A stretch of 64,000 nt of DNA. Source: Vibrio aestivus. GTDB lineage: Bacteria; Pseudomonadota; Gammaproteobacteria; Enterobacterales; Vibrionaceae. The number at the start of each line of letters is the position of its first letter. The stretch's first letter is position 1. Shown here one piece after another: positions 50,461-61,815 of the stretch. A model generated the notes under the pieces. It saw nothing but the letters and a program-made list of their open reading frames with translations. It was not told the origin of the DNA and did no database searches. A program made the position numbers and the translations under genes. Location of the stretch: NCBI GenBank assembly GCA_003263845.1, contig JYJN01000083.1, positions 1-64,000 on the forward strand, written 5' to 3'.

Positions 50461-50916
50461 ATGGAAAGGCAGAAAAATGACGGCTTTACTCTTGTCGAAC
50501 TGATTGTAGTCATCATTTTGGTGGGTATTGTCTCTGCCTATGCTGCCAGCCGATATATTGGTGTGGGAAGTTTCTCTGCCTATGCTGCTCAAGAGCAAGT
50601 CATCTCTGTTATTCGCCAAGTTCAAGTCAATCGAATGCAGTCTAATTTAGGTGATAGCAGTGCAAATGATAGCTTCATTCTATCCATCCAAAATGAGTGC
50701 TTGGGATCTGTCGAAGGCTGTAACCAGGCCGATGGCTCCCGCAGCGACAGCATCCGTTATAATAACGTGACTTTCAGCCCTACTGCTCAAATCACATTCG
50801 ATCTTCTCGGTAACCCTGAAGGTGCAATGAGCGCCGGTGTTTCTATTACGATAAGTGCACCAAGCAGCCAAACTCAAGTTTGTATTAATGGGCAAGGGTT
50901 TGTTTGGGGGTGTTAA
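50461..50916 (+). CDS. mshC: MSHA minor pilin MshC
   Basis: Minor pilin-like protein, 151 residues. Prepilin site G/FTLVELIVVIILVGIVSAYAA after the leader MERQKNDG. The remainder has four cysteines (NECLGSVEGC, CINGQGFVWGC) that probably form two disulphides. The stop overlaps the ATG of mshD. The gene is intact. Confidence 0.92.
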   Translation: MERQKNDGFTLVELIVVIILVGIVSAYAASRYIGVGSFSAYAAQEQVISVIRQVQVNRMQSNLGDSSANDSFILSIQNECLGSVEGCNQADGSRSDSIRYNNVTFSPTAQITFDLLGNPEGAMSAGVSITISAPSSQTQVCINGQGFVWGC

Positions 50917-51467
50917 TGAACCATACACGTGGCTTTACTCTAATTGAAAGTGTCATTGTGATAGTGATTATGGGAATCGCGATGATCACTATGTCGAGCT
51001 TACTATCTCCCCAACTCGCACGATCTGGCAGTTCACACTACCAAACACGTGCTGCTGCACTTGGGCAAAGTTTAATGACTCAAATTCTGGCCAGAAGCTT
51101 TGATGAAGAGAGCGATGAAAATGGCGGTTTGATTCGTTGTTCCTCGTCGGACAGCGGCGCGCCCGATTGTACTTTACAAGATAATTTTGGCCCAGATGAT
51201 GGTGAAGATCCGGAAAACTTCAACGATGTCGATGACTATAAGGGTTGTTGGGAGCCTGAAGGTACCAACGGGTGTGGTGACTTGAATCGACTACTTAGTG
51301 GCACAGACACTCCCGGCGCAACGACCTATAAAAACTTCCGTGTTGAAATAGATGTGGTGTACAACAACGTTGACTATCCAAACTGGAGCATGAAGCGTGT
51401 CGATATGACAATCCAAGCGAGTAATCAACCGGAGCTGAACTTTTCAGGTTATAGGGGGAATTATTGA
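50916..51467 (+). CDS. mshD: MSHA minor pilin MshD
   Basis: Minor pilin-like protein, 183 residues. Leader MNHTRG, then FTLIESVIVIVIMGIAMITMSSL with Glu5. The start is the ATG overlapping the mshC stop; a start 12 bases earlier is possible but would lengthen the leader. The body is Asp/Gly/Asn-rich with cysteine pairs. Its stop overlaps the mshO start (TGATG). Confidence 0.91.
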   Translation: MNHTRGFTLIESVIVIVIMGIAMITMSSLLSPQLARSGSSHYQTRAAALGQSLMTQILARSFDEESDENGGLIRCSSSDSGAPDCTLQDNFGPDDGEDPENFNDVDDYKGCWEPEGTNGCGDLNRLLSGTDTPGATTYKNFRVEIDVVYNNVDYPNWSMKRVDMTIQASNQPELNFSGYRGNY

Positions 51468-52185
51468 TGAGAAAAGTACGCTCTTATCAATCGGCCTTTA
51501 CCCTTATTGAAATGATCCTCACACTGGTTGTCGGGGGATATTGGTCTTGGGTATTGCAGGCTTTGTTGAGCTAGGGACGAAAGGCTATGCCGACTCTGTG
51601 GATCGCTATCGGTTGCAAACTCAAGCTAAGTTTGTGATTGAGAAAATGTCCCGTGAAGTTCGTCATGCAGTGCCCAATTTGTTTTACGAGGAGGTAGAGG
51701 ATGATACTACTTGCGTAAGCTTTTACCCAATAGACTACTCTGGCTTTTATGCTATATCTGGCGCAGATATCAATTTCATTGTGGGCACTTCGGGAGCCGC
51801 TAGTACTAATATTATTGATGCCGGCCGTTTTCTCATTATTAACCCAACCAGTATTGATGATTTGTCTAATGCAATTGAGCTTGAAAGTTCAATTGTGTCG
51901 ATTTCAGGCGCAACATACACAATCAGTGGCGCGGCAAGCAGTTTAGGCAGTACCTCTGTTGCCAACCGACACTATATTTACAGTGATGAGGTAAAATATT
52001 GCGTGACCTCCCCCTTGATTACTCGCAATGGTACTTGGGTTGCCGACAGTGTTGAATCTGGAGATTTTCGGTATGTCGAGGCCAATATGCAGCGCGGTGG
52101 ATTGGTGAATATGGAGCTGCTTTTCTCACAAAATGGAGAAGAAACCAATTACCAACAAGATGTGCAGGTGCTCAATGTCCCATAA
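51467..52185 (+). CDS. mshO: MSHA minor pilin MshO (one apparent frameshift)
   Basis: Minor pilin-like protein, 239 residues after repair. Prepilin region: a leader ending SA, then FTLIEMILTLVVGG. In the G run near 51536 one G is missing, so the frame should continue GGILVLGIAGFVELGTKGYADSVDRY. The rest contains QAKFVIEKMSREVRHA, a motif shared with GspJ-type minor pseudopilins. The site before F has Ala rather than Gly at -1, which is unusual for prepilin peptidase but seen in some MshO-like proteins. Confidence 0.88.
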
Positions 52186-52654
52186 ACGTAATTGTGAGCC
52201 ACAAAGATTCAAGCACCCCTCACAACAGAGAGGCAGCTTATATATCGTCGTCATCTTCGTTTTAGTGGTAATGGGGTTTCTTGCGACAAGCTTAAGTCGG
52301 GTTGAGTGGTCTGACAGTGATAGCCGAACGAGAGATGTATTGGGTACTCAAGCTTGGCTGTTAGCGCATTCTGTGAACGAGTATGTGCTTACGGAATTTT
52401 ATCCATTAACGGCCTCTGCCAGTGTGAGCACAGTCTGTGGAGGGATTGATAATCATGATACAACGCCATCTTCAGTTGTGCTGAATGCCGAGAATATGCT
52501 CACCGAATTTGCGAGTTGCCGTTCCGTAGACTTAACCTGTATATCGATAGGCGCGCTTGATGAAAGTGAATACTTCCAAGTGACGAGTCGAATCACTTGC
52601 GGATCTGGCATAAGTGAAGTAGAGCGTATTCAAGAGATATGGGTTAGGGAGTAG
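52175..52654 (+). CDS. mshP: MSHA biogenesis protein MshP
   Basis: A pseudopilin-like protein of 159 residues. The start ATG 52175 overlaps the end of mshO, with AGGTG upstream. After a basic N-terminus a hydrophobic helix follows (GSLYIVVIFVLVVMGFLATSL), resembling a PilX-type pilin without the normal Glu5. Two or three cysteines are in the globular part. It is followed by mshQ after 2 bases. Confidence 0.87.
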   Translation: MSHKRNCEPQRFKHPSQQRGSLYIVVIFVLVVMGFLATSLSRVEWSDSDSRTRDVLGTQAWLLAHSVNEYVLTEFYPLTASASVSTVCGGIDNHDTTPSSVVLNAENMLTEFASCRSVDLTCISIGALDESEYFQVTSRITCGSGISEVERIQEIWVRE

Positions 52655-52656
52655 TC

Positions 52657-55600
52657 ATGTACCGTCTGAAATATTTATCTCTCTTTTTTCTTATCCTTTA
52701 TCTATTCTAGCTTTTTGTATGCAGCAGATTTTGATGAGGATACCTGTGAAGTACTTAGATCGGACTCTGACTTTTCAGTTTATTTTGAAATAGAAGAAGC
52801 TGAATTTGAAGAGACAATTTGGGCTGAGAAGGGAACTGGCGCTGATAATAAGCCAGATATCGCTTTGTGGACAGATGACCCTTCCGTTATCAATGATTAC
52901 AGTTATGTTATTCGAACGCGAGACTCAGACGCTATTCCCATAGAAGAAGATGGAGATTATAAAGTTTGGCTTACTTATGAAAATAATGGTAACAAGTCTG
53001 GTTTGGTCACTTATTACCAGTGGTCAAATGGCTCTTGGATTTATATATCGGAAGCGCAGGCAGATTTGTCGGATTTAAGCTCTGTACATATCGATATTGA
53101 AGGGGATGAGACGGAAGAACTAGCGTGTTCTGAAGGGCTTGAGCCACCTACCTCAGTACCTGAGTATTCCGACAATGCTCTTTATGAATTTGGTACTGCG
53201 CAATGTAACTTGACCAATGGCGTTAGCTGTACCATTCCGTTTACTCAGGACTATACGCTCGCCCCCTTAGTGTTCGTCATGCCAACCATTGATACGGTAG
53301 AGCCAGATGAAGACAAACCAGCCACGCTTTATATCTCCTCTGAAGTCACGGCAGACTCCACTTCAGTCCAAATTAGTAAAGATACTGTCAATATCCCTCA
53401 GATGGACAATGATGTGGCTATTACAGAGGTCAGTTATCTCATCATTGAACCTGGAGTCGCGAACTTTAATGGTCATACCGTTGTAGCAGGCTACGTCAAT
53501 ACGGATGCTGAAAACTCGAAGTCTGATTCAGGCTCTTCAGCTCAAGTGAATTATGCTGATTTTGGTTTTGATGGTTCATTGTCAAGCCCAGTTGTTCTTC
53601 ATCAAATACAAACACGAGAAAACGGCGATAAGTGGATGACCTCCGGGAAATTAGGTAGAACGGATGACACATCCGTTCGTCTGTTTTTTGAGCTGTCCGC
53701 GTCAAAAGATGATGACCACGACTATGACGAAGAAAAAATAGCCTTCATAGCGACTGAAGCCGTATCTGCTTTGCAGATTGGCGATTACAACGTTGAGTTC
53801 AAGCGTGGCTTTAGCAATCCAAGTCAAACAGGTGACGACCCGATGAATGACGCCTGTACTAAAGGTTATGCGGATGTAGGTCTTGATCGAGTAGACGGTA
53901 TTATCGGTAAAAAGCAAGAACGTCGCGGTGGTCATGGCGGTTGGACAAGACGCTGTGAGATAAAAGATAACAATCAAGTTAGCTTTGTGATTGACGAAGA
54001 CTTCAGCAATCGTGGCCATTTGAGAGAAGAAATTGGTTACTTTGCTTTTGAGCAAAAAAGGCTGGATATCGATTACTGTGAGTATTTCCCTGAACCTGCG
54101 CAAAGCTGGAAAGCACTAGGTCAGCTGAACTTACGAAGTAGTGGTATCACTATAGAAGGTTGGTCAGCTGATTATGAACTCAACTACCTCGATGGTGACA
54201 CTTTAGGTGTTCCTTTTGAGGGAACAGAAGATGCAAATAGTGAATATCATTTAACTGAAAGTTGTATTACATCTGAAGGCGAAAAAGATTGTGTACTTAG
54301 CGTGGGAGGCTCGCCACCTCTTGTCTCTGATCCTATCAATTTGACGCCAGATTGGGGAACATTGGAGCTTACTGTGGATAACTTAAACTTTTCTACTGTC
54401 TGTGACGGTGTTGCAGAGTGTGAAACGGATGAAACAGGAGGAGTTAAAACTCTTACTATATTGGACTCTTTGTCGTCATTGACAGTGAGTGCATACGGTG
54501 GAGCAATTACCGTCGAATTTGCGGCCAAGACTGGCGACTACGGAGTCAGCATTGAATCTTATTTATCTGATGGCGCGGTGAATAACTATTTCAATGCAAA
54601 TTCCAGCTACACCTTCGGTACGTTTGGTTACGACGGTTCTGGGGCGACAGTGTCCACAGAAACTGGCGTGGTACTTAACATTGTCTCCAGTTATTCTCAA
54701 TCAAATGCGGTGCCCTTCACCGACGTAGATGGCACTAGGGATTTGATCATTTATGGCCCACAAGCATCTATTACGTTTAGAACCCAAGATGATAATGACA
54801 TTATTGCTCAAGTATTAGCAGATACCCTAGAGTTCACGAACAAGAGTGTTCTTCGAGGTGCTGCAACGTCTAATAATCTGATTTTTAATGTCTCTGGGTC
54901 TCAAATTATTGGAGAGGGGCTTGTTTAACCCCGCCGCCAACTGACGACTACGAACTCCGTCTAACTCCTTCAATCGATATATCACTGACCTGTGATGTCG
55001 TTGAAGCGACGGCGACAATATATAAGAATGGAAGTATCGACACCTCTTATGGCGGGACGGTTTACCTTGAAGTGGACGGAACGCAAGTAGATAGTACAAA
55101 TGCAGCCTCCGGAGTTGCAACCTTTGACGTTGAGTCTACCGTGGTTAAGACAGCATCGGTTCGTGCCTATACCACGCCTAGTTCAGATACGATCGAAGAC
55201 ACAGCGAGCTACGAATATGTCCCTTATTTATTGGATATCATCCCATCCCCTCTGGGAGTTATTGCTAGTCATCCAGAAGACATTGAGATCCGTCCGCTAG
55301 AGTGTAGCAGTGGGGGAAGTCCAATTAGTTCCACCAAGTACGAGGGTGTAACTGATGTAGAGTTATCCAATCTGAGCTACAGCTTGCCTAGCAACCCTGA
55401 CAATAAAGCCTCTTTGTCACTTCTAAACCACAGTGACGTTTGGGTAGATGTGTCTGAAAACAGCACCACGACAACCACGTTGGAGTTTAAAGTAGTGAGT
55501 GGTGAAGTTGTTGCGGAGTCTCAAATTAGATATCCGGAATCTGGTCAAGTTTCTTACTCGCTTTCAAGTGATTACTGTATCGATGACGGTGAAGGTGGTC

Positions 55601-57036
55601 AGCTTTGCGAAACTTCAACGGGCAGTCAGCAGATCCAATCTCGGCCATGGACCTTCGCACTATGTAGTGCTGAAGATGATACGACTATTGCAGGCACTGC
55701 ATCGGGTGGAAATGGCTATTTAGCCTCCGGAGAGCTGTTTGATATTCAAGTTGTGCCGATAGCTTGGGACGGTTCTGGTTCGATTACAGGCGCGATAGAT
55801 ACGACTAACCTATGTGGTGAAACGGTGACTGAGAACTTCTTCATGGCTGGTGCGCCGACTGCTAATGTTGTAATGAGCCACGCAGTTGATACTCCATCTG
55901 GGGGAAATGATGGCAACTTAGCTGGGACCTTGGAGAAAGATCATGATAACAAGTCCAGTGCTGGAAATTATTATGATTATTCCAACCTAGCGTGGGATGA
56001 AGTTGGCAGTATTCAACTTCAAGCGGATACAGAGTCGAGCTATTTTGGCATGGATATCAACCAAGGCTATCGTAACTTTGGTCGTTTTTATCCGGCGCTA
56101 TTTACCGTTATAAGCACGACTTGGACTTATCCGAATTCCCCTGGAACATTCGTTTACATGGGACAGCCTTTTGATGGCATAGAATTCAAAGTTGAAGCCT
56201 TTACTACTGGCGGTGGCCCAGTTCAGAACTATTCAGATAGTGGTTATTCAGTGCAAACCAGCTTTAACCTTTTTGAGGATAGTACTGAGTTTGCTTCGCG
56301 CTTTGTATCACCAAGTATGAATGAAGATGGTTGGGACTTAGTTGATAGTAGTCGTTCGATTGGTACTTTTAGTTTTGGTACGGCAAGTGATTGCTCAAGT
56401 GCAATATGTTGGAACAAGCGTACTGACTTTGTTGAAGATGGGCCGTTTAACTCAGCGGAAAGCATCGAAGATTCATTAATCTCGGTCAGTGCGGACTCTC
56501 CAGTGGATCCAGTGAACTATACGTCAGACGGTGAAAAACTTACTGAACAACCAGATATTCGATTTGGTCGAATTGCTCTTCAAGACGTGGGCAGTATTGA
56601 AGGCAATACCTTTGGTGTTCCGCTGGCAGTGGAATACTGGAATGGTAGCCGATTCTTATCCAATACAGATGATTCATCGACGGACTATGATGGTAGTCAC
56701 TACTGCTATAAAGTGATTCGTTCTGATTTGACCAATAATGCAGCATTAAGTGGTTCTGGCACGGTGAGTTTAGGTGAGTCTAATGAGCTTAAGGCGAGCC
56801 AAACCGATGCGGCCCGTGAGCAGATCCGTTTTTGGTTAACCTTGGACAGCACCGCGGGTGAAAATGGAGAGAGCGATTCTTGTGCGGCTGGAGATAATGA
56901 ACTACCTTGGCTACGTTACAATTGGGATGGCTCAGACTCCGATGAGGAAGATCCTTCAGCGGTGGTGACTTTTGGCATTCACCGCGGTAACGATAAGGTG
57001 ATCTTCCGTGGTGAATCTGGACTAACTGGGCAATAA
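52657..57036 (+). CDS. mshQ: MSHA-associated large surface protein MshQ (apparent insertion and deletion)
   Basis: A large exported protein, 1459 residues after repair. Starting at ATG 52657, a T run near 52685 seems to have one T too many; removing it gives a signal peptide MYRLKYLSLFFLSFIYSSFLYA before ADFDEDTC. Near 54925 one T is missing (GEGLV should continue LTPPPTDDYELRL). The N-terminal half has a jelly-roll-like region with the phrase NFNGHTVVAGYV, and the C-terminal half resembles the DUF6701 domain typical of MshQ (FGRFYPALFTV, FVYMGQPF). The protein is Ser/Asp/Thr-rich and acidic. A role as an adhesin at the pilus tip is suggested for the family but not proven. Confidence 0.85.
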
Positions 57037-57107
57037 TTTCTGTAAATAATTGGTGGTAAGTTAGGAATCTGTTAGAAAATGCGGATTTCAGTCCATCTTT
57101 ACGCTTC

Positions 57108-57134
57108 AATGCCTTGCTGTGATGGCAAGGCATT
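57108..57134. other. Hairpin between mshQ and mreB
   Basis: AATGCCTTGC and GCAAGGCATT form a perfect 10-bp stem with a 7-base loop. There is no T run on either side, so it may protect or fold the mshQ 3' end or the mreB leader rather than terminate. Confidence 0.5.
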
Positions 57135-57145
57135 GGTACATTTAG

Positions 57146-58231
<1,086 letters not shown>

Positions 58232-58303
58232 TTTACTCAAGTTTTTCGGCTTTAATGCCGTTAACTTCATACTTCAGCCAATGGATTTTAGGATCTCGAT
58301 AGA

Positions 58304-59191
58304 ATGAAGCCAATTTTTGGCACAGGACCTTCACTTCAATTTCGCCTATTCCTAGCGGTTATTCTATCAGCCAGCCTTATGCTGGCTGATAGTCGTTTAG
58401 GTGCGTTTTCAAATGTTCGCTATTTATTGAACAGTCTTGTTGCCCCAATCCAATACGCAGCCGATTTGCCACGAACGATGTTCGATGGCTTCTATGAGCG
58501 CTTTCATAGCCGTCAGCAGTTGATGGAAACCAGTCGTAGTTTGAAGCGAGAAGTACTTCGTTTAAAAAGCGACATGATTTTGCTCGAGCAGTATCAAGAA
58601 GAAAACCAGCGCTTACGTAAGCTTTTAGGTTCATCATTCGTCCGTGATGAAAAGAAAGTAGTGACGGAAGTGATGGCTGTTGATACCTCTCCATATCGTC
58701 ATCAAGTTGTGATTGATAAAGGTAGGATCGATGGTGTTTATGTTGGCCAGCCAGTGATTAACGACAAAGGTATTGTTGGCCAAGTGACGTTTGTTGCCGC
58801 TCACAATAGTCGAGTATTGCTACTGACAGACAGCAACAGTGCGATTCCGGTTCAAGTGATTCGAAATGATATTCGCGTTATTGCGTCGGGTAATGGGCAG
58901 GTCGATAAGATTCAGCTAGAACACATCCCAACCAGTACTGATATTCAAGAGGGCGATCTTCTCGTTACGTCCGGTCTCGGTGGTGTTTACCCAGAAGGTT
59001 ATCCAGTCGCGCATGTTTCGTCGGTGGAGCATGATACGCAACGTGAGTTTGCGGCTATTGAGGCTGATCCTGTGGTGGATTTTGAACGATTACGTTACTT
59101 ACTACTCATTTGGCCAAATGAGTCGCGACAAGAGAAGGTCCTATTGGCAGACCCTGAACAATTAGAACAAGGGGAAAGTGATGGCGAGTAG
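58304..59191 (+). CDS. mreC: Rod-shape-determining protein MreC
   Basis: MreC is a periplasmic scaffold for the elongation complex, 295 residues. One membrane helix (residues about 12-29, LFLAVILSASLMLADSRL) is followed by a coiled coil (residues about 67-108) and the double beta-barrel domain (VVIDKGRIDGVYVGQPVINDKGIVGQV, LLVTSGLGGVYPEGYPVA). The acidic, Gln-rich tail overlaps mreD. It lies 72 bases after mreB. Confidence 0.97.
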   Translation: MKPIFGTGPSLQFRLFLAVILSASLMLADSRLGAFSNVRYLLNSLVAPIQYAADLPRTMFDGFYERFHSRQQLMETSRSLKREVLRLKSDMILLEQYQEENQRLRKLLGSSFVRDEKKVVTEVMAVDTSPYRHQVVIDKGRIDGVYVGQPVINDKGIVGQVTFVAAHNSRVLLLTDSNSAIPVQVIRNDIRVIASGNGQVDKIQLEHIPTSTDIQEGDLLVTSGLGGVYPEGYPVAHVSSVEHDTQREFAAIEADPVVDFERLRYLLLIWPNESRQEKVLLADPEQLEQGESDGE

Positions 59192-59668
59192 GATTTTACA
59201 AAGTCGCATTGCGATTGGTTGCTCTTTTGTTATTGCATTAGTACTTCAAACCATCCCTTGGCCGGGTATTTTCGATGTCTTAAGACCATCTTGGCTGCTG
59301 CTGGTGACATGTTATTGGGTTTTGGCGTTGCCACATCGTGTTAATGTGGGTAGCGCTTTGATTGTTGGCCTGCTTTGGGATTTGCTCCTCGGTTCAACCT
59401 TGGGTATTCGCGGTATGATGATGTCTATCGTTATCTACTTGGTTGCGCTGAACTTTTTGGTACTGCGAAATATGGCGCTTTGGCAGCAAGCCGTCATTAT
59501 AGGCCTGCTTTCGATGCTCCTTGAGGTGCTGATTTTCGGCGGCGAATATCTGATTCAAGATGTGACATTTAATCCACTGGCTCTATGGAGTGGTTTAATT
59601 AACTGCGTTCTATGGCCTTGCTATTCTTATTGATGCGCCGAGTAAGACGTCAGTGGCATGTGAAGTAG
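59181..59668 (+). CDS. mreD: Rod-shape-determining protein MreD (one apparent frameshift near the end)
   Basis: MreD is the small membrane partner of MreC, 162 residues with about five hydrophobic helices (VIALVLQTIPWPG, SWLLLVTCYWVLALPHRVNVG, GLLWDLLLGSTLGIRG). One G is missing near 59620, so the end should read LWPWLFLLMRRVRRQWHVK. The start ATG lies inside the end of mreC. The normal polar C-terminus appears only after repair. Confidence 0.92.
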
Positions 59669-59733
59669 CTTATTTTCAGTGATAACAGCGTCAACTAGAC
59701 CATCGTCAACTGGGCCGTTGAGAGTATTGGTAA

Positions 59734-60312
59734 ATGAATAAAAAGATTGTATTAGCGTCTGGATCGCCGCGCCGTAAAGAGCTATTGGCTCAGCTAGGCT
59801 ACGACTTTGATATTGAAGTGAGTGATATCGAAGAGCAAAGAAGTGAGGGTGAATCTCCTCACCAATACGTTGAGCGTCTATCCAAAGATAAAGCACTGGC
59901 GGTTTTGGGCGAACGATCCTCGGTGAGTGACAAAGCGGATAACATCGTCATCGGGTCCGATACAATCGTCGTGCAAGGTGAGAGTGTTTTAGAAAAACCG
60001 AGAGATTTTTCTCACTCTAAGCAGATGCTGCAACAGCTGTCAGGTCAAAGTCACCAAGTGATGACCGCAGTGACGGTAGCTACAAAAAATAAAGTAAGCT
60101 CAGTTGTGGTCACAACTGATGTGTGGTTTAAGCCTCTGTCGGATGAAGAAATAGAACAATATTGGCAGTCGGGTGAGCCATGCGATAAGGCTGGCAGTTA
60201 TGGAATACAAGGTTTAGGCGGGCGTTTTGTTACCCGTATTGAAGGCAGCTACTATGCAGTTGTTGGCTTACCTTTATTTGAAACTGACCAGCTACTGCAA
60301 GAATTTTTATAA
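59734..60312 (+). CDS. maf: Maf-family nucleotide pyrophosphatase (YhdE type)
   Basis: Maf proteins hydrolyse non-canonical or modified nucleoside triphosphates; the YhdE branch acts on dTTP, UTP and modified pyrimidines. The family opening LASGSPRRKELLAQLGYDF, SKDKALAV, IGSDTIV and DKAGSYGIQGLGG are present. It has 192 residues and is intact. Its place between mreD and rng is common in gammaproteobacteria. Confidence 0.94.
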   Translation: MNKKIVLASGSPRRKELLAQLGYDFDIEVSDIEEQRSEGESPHQYVERLSKDKALAVLGERSSVSDKADNIVIGSDTIVVQGESVLEKPRDFSHSKQMLQQLSGQSHQVMTAVTVATKNKVSSVVVTTDVWFKPLSDEEIEQYWQSGEPCDKAGSYGIQGLGGRFVTRIEGSYYAVVGLPLFETDQLLQEFL

Positions 60313-60334
60313 TTTTAAATTTTGAGGTGCTCTC

Positions 60335-61804
60335 ATGAGTGCAGAGTTGCTGTTAAACGTGACCCCGAGTGAAACTCGTGTGGCCATGATTGAAGGGGGC
60401 GTCCTTCAAGAAATACATGTTGAGCGCGAAGCAAAACGTGGAATCGTAGGAAACATCTACAAAGGTAAAGTGAGTCGCGTTTTACCCGGAATGCAGGCTG
60501 CATTCGTCGATATCGGCTTAGATAAAGCCGCATTTTTGCATGCGTCGGATATTGTTCCCCATACCGAGTGTGTTGCGGAAAATGAGAAACAGCAGTTTCA
60601 AGTGAGAGACATCTCAGAGCTGGTTCGTCAGGGCCAAGACATTGTGGTTCAAGTGGTGAAAGACCCACTCGGCACAAAAGGCGCTCGCTTAACTACGGAT
60701 ATCACTCTGCCGTCGCGCTATTTGGTTTTCATGCCGGGGGCTGGCCATGTAGGTGTATCTCAGCGTATTGAAAGTGAGAAAGAGCGTAATCGCTTAAAGA
60801 AAGTGGTTTCTCACTACTGTGATGAACACGGTGGCTTTATTATTCGTACCGCTGCAGAAGGAGCAGACGAAAAAGAGCTTTCTCAAGATGCCGCTTTCCT
60901 AAAGCGTTTATGGTTGAAAATCATTGAACGCCGTTCTAAGTACAAAACCAAATCAACGTTATATGGCGAACTTGGCTTAGCACAGCGTATCCTTCGTGAT
61001 TTTGTTGGCACTGAACTAAACAAAATAATGGTCGACTCGCGTTTAGAGTTTGAAAATCTTGCTGAGTTTACGTCTGAATATGTACCGGAACTGACTGAAA
61101 AGTTGGAACTGTATGAAGGTGATAAGCCAATCTTCGACATGTACGACACTGAAAATGAAATTCAGCGCTCTCTTGACCGTAAGGTAGAGCTTAAGTCTGG
61201 TGGCTATCTGATTATCGATCAGACAGAAGCGATGACCACTGTTGACATTAACACGGGTGCATTCGTTGGGCGTCGTAACCTTGAAGAAACCATCTTCAAC
61301 ACCAATATTGAAGCCACCCAAGCTATTGCGAGGCAGCTAAGGCTACGAAACCTTGGTGGTATTATCATTATCGACTTTATCGACATGAGCTCTGAAGAGC
61401 ACCGTAAGCGTGTAGTTACTTCTTTAGAGGCAGCTCTTGATAAAGATCGCGTTAAAACCAACATCAATGGTTTTACCAACCTTGGCCTAGTCGAGATGAC
61501 GCGAAAACGCACACGAGAAAGTATTGAACATGTTCTGTGTTCTACTTGTCCAACTTGTGAAGGGCGTGGCAGCGTCAAAACTGTCGAAACAGTTTGCTTT
61601 GAAATTCTGCGTGAAATAACTCGTGTGAATAGAGCTTACGATGCCGATAAGTTTGTTGTTTATGCAGCACCAGCCGTGGCTGAAACCTTGGAAGGCGATG
61701 AGTCTCACGCGTTAGCAGAGCTTGAAGTCTTTATTGGTAAGCAAGTTAGAATTCAGGCTGAAGCACTGTATGTGCAAGAGCAGTTTGATGTAGTAATGAT
61801 GTAA
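60335..61804 (+). CDS. rng: Ribonuclease G
   Basis: RNase G is the endonuclease that trims the 5' end of 16S rRNA and cuts some mRNAs. It is intact at 489 residues. An S1 RNA-binding domain spans about residues 37-125 (GNIYKGKVSRVLPGMQAAFVDIGLDKAAFLHASDI), then the 5'-sensor and DNase I-like catalytic domain (VDINTGAF..R, IIIIDFIDM). The zinc-link cysteines are in CSTCPTCEGRG. It lacks the long C-terminal scaffold of RNase E. Confidence 0.97.
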   Translation: MSAELLLNVTPSETRVAMIEGGVLQEIHVEREAKRGIVGNIYKGKVSRVLPGMQAAFVDIGLDKAAFLHASDIVPHTECVAENEKQQFQVRDISELVRQGQDIVVQVVKDPLGTKGARLTTDITLPSRYLVFMPGAGHVGVSQRIESEKERNRLKKVVSHYCDEHGGFIIRTAAEGADEKELSQDAAFLKRLWLKIIERRSKYKTKSTLYGELGLAQRILRDFVGTELNKIMVDSRLEFENLAEFTSEYVPELTEKLELYEGDKPIFDMYDTENEIQRSLDRKVELKSGGYLIIDQTEAMTTVDINTGAFVGRRNLEETIFNTNIEATQAIARQLRLRNLGGIIIIDFIDMSSEEHRKRVVTSLEAALDKDRVKTNINGFTNLGLVEMTRKRTRESIEHVLCSTCPTCEGRGSVKTVETVCFEILREITRVNRAYDADKFVVYAAPAVAETLEGDESHALAELEVFIGKQVRIQAEALYVQEQFDVVMM

Positions 61805-61815
61805 TTGGTTGAACA